A DNA stretch of 64,000 nucleotides from JAHQVK01 sp036788295 (GTDB lineage Bacteria > Myxococcota > Kuafuiibacteriia > Kuafuiibacteriales > Kuafuiibacteriaceae): the NCBI GenBank assembly GCA_036788295.1, contig DAIQNR010000006.1:60897-124896 (forward strand), given 5' to 3'. The notes beneath the pieces were generated by a model. It saw only the letters and a list, made by a program, of their open reading frames with translations, was not told the origin of the DNA and did no database searches. Positions 24,758-33,560 of the stretch are shown in pieces. The number at the start of each line of letters is the position of its first letter. Positions within the stretch are counted from its first letter, which is position 1. The translations under genes and the position numbers were made by a program.

Positions 24758-26896
24758 ATGCGCGCTCTCTCCTTGGCGATGGCCCCTCTTGCTGTCGCCG
24801 TCGCCCAATCCGCCTCCGCCGCCGGGACCTCGACCACGACGGTGGATGTAGTCCGGGTCACAGGTAAGCGGTTGTCGGAAGAGCAGAAGGCGATCGAGCG
24901 CGCCGCCGCGCTCGATGTGGTCGATCTATCCGGGGAAGCGATGCGCTCGGTGGACATGGGCACCATTCTGCGGCGCACCCGAGGGGTTGTCCTGCGGCAG
25001 ACTGGGGGCCTTGGGTCGGCGACCACCCTCAGCCTGAACGGGCTGTCCGGTCGGCAAGTCCCCATCTTTCTCGACGGATTGCCGATCGAGCTGTCCGGCT
25101 TCTCCACGAATCTCTCCGCGGTGCCCGTGGGTTTGGTGAGCAAGCTCGAGATCCACAAGGGCGTCGTCCCGGTCGAGCTGGCGAGCGACGCGCTCGGCGG
25201 CGCCATCGACCTTCGAACCAGGGAGGGGCGCCGCCCCCGTGCCTTCGTCAGCTATGAGAATGCCTCCTTCGCTACCCATCGGGCCCTGTTCGACGTCCAT
25301 ACGGGCACCGATTCCATCTATGGGTCGATTCAGGGCTGGTACGACCGGTCGGCCAACGACTATCGGATCACGGTCGACGCGGTCGACGCCGATACCGGGC
25401 GTCTCGTCCGCGATGGACTCGTCGTAGCGAAGAACAACGCTGATTTCGAGAGCTTCGGCGTCAGCGCGGAGGCCGGTCTCGAGAGGCTCCTCTTCGCCGA
25501 CCGGCTCGCTGTCCGCGGCTTCGTTGGGGCCTCGACCCAAGGTCTTCCTCACGACGTCACCCAGGAGACCGCCTACGGGGAAGTTCAGACCGGGCTCGAT
25601 GCCGCTGGCGGATGGCTCCGCTACGAGAAGTATGGGATCTTGGAGCGGCTCGACATCGATTTGGCCGTGGGTTTGGTCAGGCGGGCGAATCGACTGTCGG
25701 ACCTCGCCGAGAGCCGCTACGACTTCGAAGGCAATCGTACCGCGCCCATCCGAGGCGAGCTGGTGTCCGGGGGCATAGACCAGACCCTCGACGAGTGGCT
25801 GGTCTCGGGCCGGCTCAACCTCAGCTATCGCCTCACCGACGAGCATGGCCTCGTCCTCACCGCCGCCCCCCAGTGGGAACGACGGAGCGGCGCGCGGCGG
25901 GCGCCCGATGAGGACGCAAGCGAAGCGCGGCCGATCCCACAAGATGACATCCGGTCCCTGGTGGGTGGGCTCGCTCATCGGTGGCGGCCCTTCGACCTTC
26001 CCATGGAGAACGACCTGTTCTTCAAGGTCTACGCGTACGAAGCCCGTGGCGAGGAGGTTCTGCTGGGGTTCAGCGCGGGGCGGTTCTCGAGCGACACCCT
26101 CGACGTCGGCGTGGGGGACGCATGGGTCTTTCGGGCCGGCGACGCGGTGATCGTTCGAGCTTCGGGGGAGTGGGCGACTCGGCTGCCGGACTTCACGGAG
26201 ATCATGGGGGACGCGGTCCTCGAGAGCGGCAACCCGGAGCTTCGCCCGGAGCGGAGCCTCAACCTGAATCTCTCCGTCTCAGCGTTGGAGGTCCCCACCG
26301 CGGTCGGTACCTTTGGCGGCACGCTCTGGGGATTTTCGAGGCTCGCCGAGGATCTCATCCAGGTCGAGACCGGGGGCGGAAGGTCTCGGTACGTCAACGT
26401 AGACAGCGCGATCATCTATGGTCTCGAGACCGACGCGCAGTGGTCGAGCCCCGGGGATTGGGTCCGCGTGAGCGGGACCTTCACGTGGGAGGAGACGAGG
26501 AATACATCGCTCGAGGGAGCCTACGAGCGGTTTCGGGACGATCGCCTCCCGAACCGGCCCTACCTCTACGGTTCGGCCGCCGTCAGCGTCGGGGGGCGCA
26601 GCCTCCTGTTTGGCGGCGACGAGGCCCGCCTGAGCGGCCACGGCCTGTGGGTGCACGAGTTCTTCCGCCTGTGGCCGAGCGCGGGGGCGCTCGAGACGAA
26701 GGCGGTGATCCCCGAGCAAATCCGGGTCGACGTAGACCTCTTGTACACCTTTTTGGCCCCTTTCGACCGTCGGACACGGGTGGGGGTGAGCTTCGAGTGC
26801 CGAAACCTGCTCGACGACCGCCTGTTCGACCGTCTCCGAGCCGAGCTCCCCGGCCGGTCGCTCCATTTCAAGGTGTCGGGGTCGTTCGAAGACTGA
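24758..26896 (+). CDS. TonB-dependent outer-membrane receptor
   Basis: 712 residues from ATG at 24758, 19 bp after the lipoprotein gene. A signal peptide ends near ASA-A (residue 22). The plug domain spans roughly residues 30-155: VVRVTGKR TonB-box-like start, LRRTRGVVLRQTGGLG, LNGLSGRQVPIFLDGLPI, then VSKLEIHKGVVPVELASDALGGAIDL. These are the classic receptor plug signatures. The rest is a 22-strand barrel ending in Phe-Glu-Asp after HFKVSGS. Length fits siderophore or metal receptors. The PepSY-TM and lipoprotein neighbours make a ferric-siderophore ligand likely; vitamin B12 or copper cannot be excluded. It ends 15 bp from a convergent gene. Confidence 0.93.
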   Translation: MRALSLAMAPLAVAVAQSASAAGTSTTTVDVVRVTGKRLSEEQKAIERAAALDVVDLSGEAMRSVDMGTILRRTRGVVLRQTGGLGSATTLSLNGLSGRQVPIFLDGLPIELSGFSTNLSAVPVGLVSKLEIHKGVVPVELASDALGGAIDLRTREGRRPRAFVSYENASFATHRALFDVHTGTDSIYGSIQGWYDRSANDYRITVDAVDADTGRLVRDGLVVAKNNADFESFGVSAEAGLERLLFADRLAVRGFVGASTQGLPHDVTQETAYGEVQTGLDAAGGWLRYEKYGILERLDIDLAVGLVRRANRLSDLAESRYDFEGNRTAPIRGELVSGGIDQTLDEWLVSGRLNLSYRLTDEHGLVLTAAPQWERRSGARRAPDEDASEARPIPQDDIRSLVGGLAHRWRPFDLPMENDLFFKVYAYEARGEEVLLGFSAGRFSSDTLDVGVGDAWVFRAGDAVIVRASGEWATRLPDFTEIMGDAVLESGNPELRPERSLNLNLSVSALEVPTAVGTFGGTLWGFSRLAEDLIQVETGGGRSRYVNVDSAIIYGLETDAQWSSPGDWVRVSGTFTWEETRNTSLEGAYERFRDDRLPNRPYLYGSAAVSVGGRSLLFGGDEARLSGHGLWVHEFFRLWPSAGALETKAVIPEQIRVDVDLLYTFLAPFDRRTRVGVSFECRNLLDDRLFDRLRAELPGRSLHFKVSGSFED

Positions 26897-26911
26897 GCGG
26901 ACCTTCGTCGT

Positions 26912-27922
26912 TCACCAGCCCGACCGCCAGACGTGCTGGGTGAGGGCTGCCATGTATTGAGCGCGCTCGAACGCGGAGGGGTCGGGGCTGTTGACTTGGC
27001 TGAGCGAGCCCTTCATCTGCTCGACCGATTCGTACTCCCGCTCGGTGAGCCAGGCCGAGAGGTCGCTCGAGACCTTGGCTGCGTGGCCGGGGCCGTGGCG
27101 GAGCAAGGCCGAAGTCATCATGGTGACATCGGCGCCGGCGAGCAGGAGCTTCACCACGTCGCTGGCTTGGTGCACCCCGCTCGTGGCCGCGAGGTCCACC
27201 GAGACCCGCCCCTTGAGCAGCGCGATCCACCGCAGCGGCAGCCGCATCTCCTCCGCCGAGGACAGGGTGAGCCGCGGCTCGACCGCGAGGTGGTCGAGGT
27301 CGATGTCGGGCTGGAGGAACCGGTTGAACAGGACGAGACCGCTGGCCCCGTTCTCCGCGAGCTGAAGCGCGAAGTGCCCCGGGCTGCTGTAGAACGGCGA
27401 GAGCTTCACGGCGAGCGGCAGCTGGGTCTGGGCCCGGACCTGCCGCACGAGCGCGACGACGTCCCGCTCGACCTCTATGCCCGGCCGAGTGACATCGGCG
27501 GGAACGGTGTAGACGTTGAGCTCGAGCGCGTCGGCACCCGCTTCTTCCACCTTGCGGGCGTGAAGCACCCACCCGCCTTGGGTATGTCCGTTGAGGCTCG
27601 CGATGACCGGGATGGACAGGGCCGCTTTCGCCGCCGCGATCAGCTCGAGCTGCTCGTCGCTGCGGCGCTTCATCTGGTGCATGTCGGGGAAGTAGCCGCC
27701 GGCCGCCTCCCCGAAGGTCTCGGCGCCGATGCGCTGAGCCCGAAACAGCTCCGCCTCCTCATGCTCGATCTGTTCTTCGAAGATCGAAGGCAGCACCACC
27801 GCCGATAGGCCGGCGTCTTCGAGCCGACGCAGGGTGTCCACGTTTCCGGTGAGCGGGCCGCAGCTCGCCACCAAGGGGCTTTTCAGGGGCAAGCCCAGCC
27901 ACCGGGTCGATAGATCCATCAT
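26912..27922 (-). CDS. Dihydroorotate dehydrogenase-like flavoprotein linked to NifJ
   Basis: 336 residues from ATG at 27922 (a second ATG follows at once), overlapping the nifJ stop by four bases (ATGA). The TIM-barrel FMN family pattern is clear: LGLPLKSPLVASCGPLT at the start, IPVIASLNG, ALELNVYT, LAVKLSPFYSS, GLVLFNRF and a C-terminal GADVTMMTSALL phosphate-binding segment. It belongs to the dihydroorotate-dehydrogenase-like group repeatedly found next to pyruvate:ferredoxin oxidoreductase genes, whose biochemical role is not settled. It should not be taken as pyrD. Coupled translation suggests it works with NifJ, perhaps in electron transfer. Confidence 0.9.
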   Translation of the reverse strand: MMDLSTRWLGLPLKSPLVASCGPLTGNVDTLRRLEDAGLSAVVLPSIFEEQIEHEEAELFRAQRIGAETFGEAAGGYFPDMHQMKRRSDEQLELIAAAKAALSIPVIASLNGHTQGGWVLHARKVEEAGADALELNVYTVPADVTRPGIEVERDVVALVRQVRAQTQLPLAVKLSPFYSSPGHFALQLAENGASGLVLFNRFLQPDIDLDHLAVEPRLTLSSAEEMRLPLRWIALLKGRVSVDLAATSGVHQASDVVKLLLAGADVTMMTSALLRHGPGHAAKVSSDLSAWLTEREYESVEQMKGSLSQVNSPDPSAFERAQYMAALTQHVWRSGW

Positions 27923-30900
27923 CCTTGTTCCTCGGTCACGGTGTGGCGCTCGAGCCCGGCGAGCTGCTCGTAGTAGCTCCACCGCTCGTCGATGTCCTTT
28001 TGGGCGAGCACGGCGAGCCTCGAGGCGCGCTCGGGGTCGGCGCGCTGAAGCATCGCGTACCGAGCCTCCTTTTCGGCGTAGGTCTTGAACGGCCGGCTCG
28101 GCTTTTTGCTGTCGAGCTGAAAGGGGTGGGCGTCGGTGTCCGAGTGCCGGGGGTCGAACCGGTACAGCGGCCAGTGCCCGACCGCCTCGGCCTCCTTCAT
28201 GTGCGACATCGACGTGCTCATGTCGATGCCGTGCGCGATGCAGGTGGCGTAGGCGATGACGAGCGAGACGCCGGGGTAGGATGCGGCCTCGCGCATGGCC
28301 TGAAGGGTCTGCTTCATGTTTGCGCCGAGCGCGATCTGGGCCACGTATACGTTGCCGTACCCCATCGCGATCATGCCGAGGTCCTTCTTGCCGATCGGCT
28401 TGCCGGCGGCGGCGAACTTGGCGACCGCGCCCCGGGGCGTGGCCTTCGAGGCCTGGCCGCCGGTGTTCGAATAGACCTCGGTGTCGAGCACCAGGATGTT
28501 CAGATCCTCCCCGGAGGTGAGCACGTGGTCGAGGCCGCCGAAGCCGATGTCATAGGCCCAGCCGTCGCCGCCCACGATCCAGACGCTCTTTGGGACCAGG
28601 TGATCGGCGAGCCCGCTCAGCCGCCTCGCCTCCGCCGATGGGTTCGTGCTGAGTTGGCGCTTCAGCTCGGCGACCGCCTCGCGGCGGCCGGCGATCGCCG
28701 GCTCGTCGAGGATCGGGGCCGGGGCACGGAGCGCGGCCACGAGCGCGCCCGGGATGGCCAAAGACGGATCGGTGAGCAGGGCCTCCGCGTGCAGGCTCTG
28801 CTGCTTCAGCGCGAGCCGCATCCCGAGCCCGAATTCGGCGTTGTCCTCGAACAGGGAGTTCGACCACGCCGGGCCCCGGCCGGCGCTGTCCTGCGACCAC
28901 GGGGTGGTGGGGAGGTTGCCGCCGAAGATCGACGAGCACCCGGTGGCGTTCGCGACGACGGCCCGATCCCCGAGGAGCTGGGTCATGAGCTTCAGGTACG
29001 GGGTCTCTCCGCAGCCGGCGCACGCCCCAGAGTACTCGAACAGGGGCTCGGCGAGCTGGCTGCCCTTGACCGTCTCGAGCCGGACTTTTGTCCGGTCGGC
29101 GGCGGGCTGGGCGAGGAAAGCCTCGAACCGGGGACGCTCCCGCTCGATGTGCTCGTCCTTGGGAGACATGTCGATCGCCTTGTGCTTGGCCACCGACTTG
29201 CTCTTTGCCGGGCAGACGTCCACGCAAACCCCGCAGCCGGTGCAGTCGTCAGGGGCGACCTGAACCATGAACTTCAGGTCGGGGCCGATGAGTTCTTTGC
29301 CCCGGTAGGGCACGGCGCCGAGCGCGGTGACCTCGTCCGAGTTCGGGAAAGCTTTGGTCCGGATGGCGGCGTGGGGGCAAACGAGCGCGCAGAACCCACA
29401 CTGGATGCAGATGTCCGAATCCCAGATCGGGATCTCGAGCGCGATGCTCCGCTTCTCGTACTGGGCCGTCCCGGTAGGAAAGGCCCCGTCCACGGGCAGG
29501 GCGGACACCGGCAGCTTGTCACCGTCGCCGCGAATGATGGCGCCGGTGACCCGGGTCACGAAGTCCGGAGCGGACGGGGGCACCGCCGGGCGCAGGCGGA
29601 TCTCGGAGGTGATCGAGAGCGGGACCTTCACCTCGTGGAGGTGGGCGAGCGCGGCGTCCACTGCGGTGACGTTGGCATCGAGCACCCTCTGGCCCGACTT
29701 CTTGTACGTCTTCTCGATCGACCTCTTGATGGCGGCGATCGCCTCGTCTCTCGGCAAAGCCCCAAAGAGGGCGAAGAAGCAGGTCTGCATCACCGTGTTG
29801 ATCCGGCCGGCGAGCCCCGCCTCCTCGGCGACCGCGACCGCGTCGATGACGAACAGCCGCAGCTTCTTCTCGAGGATGGCCCGCTGCACTTCTTCGGGCA
29901 GCTTGTCCCAAACGATTTCGGCGCCGTGCGGGGAGTTCAACAGGAACGTGGCTCCTTCGGCGGCCAAAGACAGCACGTCCCGCTGCTCGAGAAAGTTGAA
30001 CTGGTGGCAGGCCACGAACTGCGCCGACTGCACGAGGTAGGTGGACTCGATGGGGCGGGGAGAGAAGCGCAGGTGGGATACCGTCACCGCGCCCGACTTC
30101 TTCGAGTCGTAGACGAAGTATCCCTGGGCGTGGAGGTCCGTCTCTTCGCCGATGATCTTCACCGAGTTCTTGTTCGCGCCCACCGTTCCGTCGGCCCCGA
30201 GTCCGTAGAAGACCGCGCGGACGACATCCGAGGGCTCGATCTCGGGCGCCTTGTCGTAGTTGATGCTCAAGTGGGTGACGTCATCGACGATGCCCACCGT
30301 GAACCCATTCCGGGGCATGGTCTGGCGCAGCTCCGAGAACACGCCGGTCGCCATTCGCGGCGTGAACTCTTTCGAGGAGAGGCCGTAGCGGCCGCCCACG
30401 ACCTCGGGCACCGTCTGCCGCAAACCCTGCCGACGGGCTTCGCTCAGCGCAGCCAGAACGTCGAGGTAGAGCGGCTCGCCGGGGGCGCCGGGCTCCTTCG
30501 TGCGGTCGAGCACCGCCACCTTGCGAACCGATGGGGGCAGGGCGTCGAGCAGCCCCTTCATCGAGAACGGCCGAAACAGGCGCACGCCCACCACGCCGAC
30601 CCGCTCGCCAACCTCCACCATGCGCCGGACCGCCTCGCGGGCGGCGCCGAGGCCCGAACCCATCATGACGATGACCTGATCCGGCTCGGGGTGTCCGTCG
30701 TAGTCGAACAGCCGCATGCTCCGGCCGGTCTGCTCCGACAGGCGCTTCATGGCCGACTCGATGATGCCCGGGGTTTGGAGGTAGTAGGGGTTGCACGCTT
30801 CCCTCGCCTGGAAGAACACGTCCGGGTTTTGGGCGGTGCCGCGCAGGCTCGGGTGGTCGGGGCTGAGCGACCGCGCTCGGTGCCGCTCGATGGCGGCCTC

Positions 30901-31488
30901 GTCGAGCATCGAGCGAATCACCGCGTCGGGGATGACCTCGACCCCGTTGACCTCGTGGGACGTCCGAAACCCATCGAAGATGTGGAGGAACGGCACCCGC
31001 GCGTGCAGGGTGGCGGCGTGGGCGACCAGGGCCTGGTCGTGCGCTTCCTGCACCGACGACGAGAACAGCATCCCGAAGCCCGAGGCGCGGGTCGCCATGA
31101 CGTCGGCGTGATCGCCGAAGATCGACAGCGCGTGGGTCGCGAGCGCCCGGGCGGCCACATGGATGACCGCCGGGGTGAGCTCCCCGGCGATCTTGTACAT
31201 GTTCGGGATCATGAGCAGGAGGCCCTGCGAGGACGTGAACGTCGTGGTCAGCGCCCCCGCGGACAGCGCGCCGTGCACCGTGCCCGCGGCCCCGCCTTCG
31301 CTCTGCATCTCCACCACCCGGGGAACCTGGCCGAACACGTTCTTTCGTCGGGCCGAGGCCCAGTCGTCGGACAGCTCACCCATGGGAGAGGCGGGGGTGA
31401 TGGGATAGATGGCCACGACCTCGCTCGCCGCGTAGGCGATGCGGGCCGCGGCCTCGTTGCCGTCCATGAGAACGTGCGTCTTTGGCAT
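27919..31488 (-). CDS. nifJ: Pyruvate:ferredoxin (flavodoxin) oxidoreductase
   Basis: 1189 residues from ATG at 31488, the usual size of the one-chain enzyme. All domains are present in order: the YPITPASPMGE thiamine-pyrimidine-side domain, the CoA-binding region with GLGADGTVGANKNSVKII, the EKR loop region, two 4Fe-4S clusters (CIQCGFCALVCP and CTGCGVCVDVCP) and the C-terminal thiamine-diphosphate domain (GACAGCGETPYLKL, GGDGWAYDIGFGGLDH, DTEVYSNTGGQ). It oxidises pyruvate with CoA to acetyl-CoA, CO2 and reduced ferredoxin. An AT-rich patch at 31605-31622 upstream on the minus strand (TTGATATAAGGG) may be the promoter. Downstream is the coupled dihydroorotate-dehydrogenase-like gene. Confidence 0.97.
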   Translation of the reverse strand: MPKTHVLMDGNEAAARIAYAASEVVAIYPITPASPMGELSDDWASARRKNVFGQVPRVVEMQSEGGAAGTVHGALSAGALTTTFTSSQGLLLMIPNMYKIAGELTPAVIHVAARALATHALSIFGDHADVMATRASGFGMLFSSSVQEAHDQALVAHAATLHARVPFLHIFDGFRTSHEVNGVEVIPDAVIRSMLDEAAIERHRARSLSPDHPSLRGTAQNPDVFFQAREACNPYYLQTPGIIESAMKRLSEQTGRSMRLFDYDGHPEPDQVIVMMGSGLGAAREAVRRMVEVGERVGVVGVRLFRPFSMKGLLDALPPSVRKVAVLDRTKEPGAPGEPLYLDVLAALSEARRQGLRQTVPEVVGGRYGLSSKEFTPRMATGVFSELRQTMPRNGFTVGIVDDVTHLSINYDKAPEIEPSDVVRAVFYGLGADGTVGANKNSVKIIGEETDLHAQGYFVYDSKKSGAVTVSHLRFSPRPIESTYLVQSAQFVACHQFNFLEQRDVLSLAAEGATFLLNSPHGAEIVWDKLPEEVQRAILEKKLRLFVIDAVAVAEEAGLAGRINTVMQTCFFALFGALPRDEAIAAIKRSIEKTYKKSGQRVLDANVTAVDAALAHLHEVKVPLSITSEIRLRPAVPPSAPDFVTRVTGAIIRGDGDKLPVSALPVDGAFPTGTAQYEKRSIALEIPIWDSDICIQCGFCALVCPHAAIRTKAFPNSDEVTALGAVPYRGKELIGPDLKFMVQVAPDDCTGCGVCVDVCPAKSKSVAKHKAIDMSPKDEHIERERPRFEAFLAQPAADRTKVRLETVKGSQLAEPLFEYSGACAGCGETPYLKLMTQLLGDRAVVANATGCSSIFGGNLPTTPWSQDSAGRGPAWSNSLFEDNAEFGLGMRLALKQQSLHAEALLTDPSLAIPGALVAALRAPAPILDEPAIAGRREAVAELKRQLSTNPSAEARRLSGLADHLVPKSVWIVGGDGWAYDIGFGGLDHVLTSGEDLNILVLDTEVYSNTGGQASKATPRGAVAKFAAAGKPIGKKDLGMIAMGYGNVYVAQIALGANMKQTLQAMREAASYPGVSLVIAYATCIAHGIDMSTSMSHMKEAEAVGHWPLYRFDPRHSDTDAHPFQLDSKKPSRPFKTYAEKEARYAMLQRADPERASRLAVLAQKDIDERWSYYEQLAGLERHTVTEEQG

Positions 31489-31618
31489 TGTCCGCCGACT
31501 GTGCAAACGGTGGTCCAATGCGATTTCACCGTTCTCGAGGCCCGAGGGCGCACCGAACGGTAACTCTTTGCGGGGTGACAACCGAGCGAGGGGACGAAGA
31601 TGCGTAGATACCCTTATA

Positions 31619-32539
31619 TCAACGGGTGAAGGCTCGGTAGGGTCCGGTCCGCCAGGTCATGTCGGCCAGAGCCCGCTGGCCCGCGGCGGAGGGGTGAAAG
31701 CAGTCGAAGGGGGAGACCTCGTTCGCGGCGAAGCGGTACTGCTCGACCGCGTCGGAATACTGGTAGTAGTGGTTTGGGTCGCTCTGCTGGTATTCGGCCG
31801 CGAGCCGCTCGAGGATTCGGTTGAAGGCGAGGTTTCGGCTCCGGGTGAACTGCCGGTCGGCCTCGGAGTTGGTCGGGCTCAGCATCGTTCCGCAGGGATA
31901 GATGTTGAGCAGGGTGGTCGCCCAGACGGCCCGGCAGTCGAGGAATCCAAACGCGCTGAGGTCGGCGCCGAGCTCGTAGAGCCGGTAGATGTCCACGAGA
32001 CCGAGCAGGTAGACGGTGGCCCCGGCCGGCAGGCCCCGTCGAAGCTCGTCGAGCGCCGCCCGCACGTTCGCCTCGAACTCGGCGTCCGATGGGATCTGGG
32101 CGAAGTCGTTCTTGCAGACGTCGTTGTGCCCCATCAGGACCGGGACATAGCTCGCCTGCCGCGCCACCGCTCCCCGCGCCTGAGCGAGCAGGTTCGGGGA
32201 GCTCGCCCCGCTCACCCCCTGCATGTCGTTGACCCGGCCCCGGGAGCCGAAGTTGCGGGTGATGCGCTGGTTGTGGCTGTTGACGTCGGTGCGGCCGAGC
32301 AGCCACTCCCAAAAGCCCCGGTAGCCGTTCGTGTAGCTGGCCCAGGGGTTCGGGTTCGCGATCCGCAGCACGTTGAATTCTTCGGCGTTGACCGCGGCGG
32401 TGATGCTGTCGCCGATCGAGGACAGCCGCGTGGGCGCGAGCTGCGGGGGTTTGCTTTGCGCCATCGCGTCGGGGACGAAGAGCGATGCGGTGAGGGCGGC
32501 GCTCAGCGACGCCGCCCGAAGTCGGACAATGTAGGCCAT
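31619..32539 (-). CDS. Secreted SGNH/GDSL-family hydrolase
   Basis: 306 residues from ATG at 32539, preceded by AGGAAGGGAGGAACC, one of the best ribosome sites in the window. The signal peptide ends AMA-Q (about residue 27). SGNH blocks: SIGDSITAA with nucleophile Ser45, a mid-protein Gly in GVSGASSP, LMGHNDVC (Asn), and the C-terminal DCFHPSAAGQ with the catalytic Asp/His. Several Cys suggest disulfides after export. These enzymes act as lipases or esterases on lipids or acylated polysaccharides; the substrate is not predictable. The AraC-type regulator gene is 107 bp upstream on the same strand and may control it. Confidence 0.9.
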   Translation of the reverse strand: MAYIVRLRAASLSAALTASLFVPDAMAQSKPPQLAPTRLSSIGDSITAAVNAEEFNVLRIANPNPWASYTNGYRGFWEWLLGRTDVNSHNQRITRNFGSRGRVNDMQGVSGASSPNLLAQARGAVARQASYVPVLMGHNDVCKNDFAQIPSDAEFEANVRAALDELRRGLPAGATVYLLGLVDIYRLYELGADLSAFGFLDCRAVWATTLLNIYPCGTMLSPTNSEADRQFTRSRNLAFNRILERLAAEYQQSDPNHYYQYSDAVEQYRFAANEVSPFDCFHPSAAGQRALADMTWRTGPYRAFTR

Positions 32540-32646
32540 GGGTTCCTCCCTTCCTGCGGCCCCGGGCCATCGGGGCTGCCGGCGGACCGTAGCGCCGCGC
32601 GGCCTTTTGTCCCAGGGGGCCCCCGCCACTTTGTCGCGACTCGAGG

Positions 32647-33534
32647 TCACGCTCGCCGCGCCGCGCGCCACGCTCCGGGGGTGACGCCGTGGGTGCTCCG
32701 GAAGTGGCTCACGAGGTGCGAAGCGGAGCTGAGCCCCACTTCGGCCGCGATCGCGTCGAGGTCGAGGTCGGTTCCGCCGAGCAGGTGCTCGATCCGAAGC
32801 GAGAGGTGCCGGTCGCGCTCGGCCCGCAGGGAAGTCTGCGCGACCTCGAGACGGCGCTGCAGCGTGCGCAAAGACAGCCCGAGCGCCTTCGCGACCTCGG
32901 CCGTCCCATACACGCCCTGCTTTCGGAACACCTCCCGGACGCGACGGACGATCTCGGGCGTCTCCATCGCCGACGCCCGAAGAGCTTCGATCGGGGCGAA
33001 CAGATCCGGCACCTCGCACCACGCGAACGCGGGCGCTGCGTCGTCCTGAAAGCACTGAAAAGCGTAGGGAGGCCGAACGACATGCATCGCGCCGGCGACG
33101 ATCACGCCGACGAACCCGCTGGGATGGAGGATGGCTTGCTTGAGGATGTTCGCACCCCACGCGTGGCGGCGCGCGACGAGATACGACAGCAGCCGTCCGA
33201 ACGCGAGCACGTCGGCGGCCTCGAGGCCCCGGCCGTCTACGAAGGAGACGTGGCCGGCGAACCGTGGGTCGGCCCCGATCTCGAGGAACGGCATCATCTC
33301 GGTGATGTCCGCCTCGAGGGGCCGGCCCCACATGATCACCCCGAGCGCGCGGGTACCGTCCTGAAAGTACAAGAAGGTGCGTCCCACGAAGAAGCGCCGA
33401 GCCGGCGGCCCGAGGAAATCCCCCGATGCGAAGGCCGGCTCGAACGGACCGAACGGACCCTCTCCACCCACCCGGGCGAGTCGCCTAACACGCCGACGTT
33501 CATGGCGCCAACCGGTAGCAAGACCGCGCCACAC
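32647..33534 (-). CDS. AraC family transcriptional regulator
   Basis: About 295 residues; GTG at 33534 is preceded by GAGGGT at short distance, and an in-frame GTG 21 codons later is an alternative. The C-terminal ~90 residues are a double helix-turn-helix AraC domain: GTAEVAKALGLSLRTLQRRL, then LDLDAIAAEVGLSSASHLVS and FRSTHGVTPGAWR. The N-terminal ~190 residues are an unrecognised mixed alpha/beta domain (FLYFQDGTRALGVIMWG, then EADITEMMPFLEI), so the effector is unknown. It is divergent from the lipoprotein gene at 33561 with only 26 bp between starts, and is followed by the SGNH hydrolase gene. Either may be a target. Confidence 0.85.
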   Translation of the reverse strand: MWRGLATGWRHERRRVRRLARVGGEGPFGPFEPAFASGDFLGPPARRFFVGRTFLYFQDGTRALGVIMWGRPLEADITEMMPFLEIGADPRFAGHVSFVDGRGLEAADVLAFGRLLSYLVARRHAWGANILKQAILHPSGFVGVIVAGAMHVVRPPYAFQCFQDDAAPAFAWCEVPDLFAPIEALRASAMETPEIVRRVREVFRKQGVYGTAEVAKALGLSLRTLQRRLEVAQTSLRAERDRHLSLRIEHLLGGTDLDLDAIAAEVGLSSASHLVSHFRSTHGVTPGAWRAARRA

Positions 33535-33560
33535 CCTCGACGACCGAGCGCCCAGCCGTC

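Noticed and set aside
27925..31563. A 1212-codon open frame on the plus strand opposite nifJ
   Set aside because: Antisense of a clear nifJ; composition is Arg/Val/His-rich without domains.
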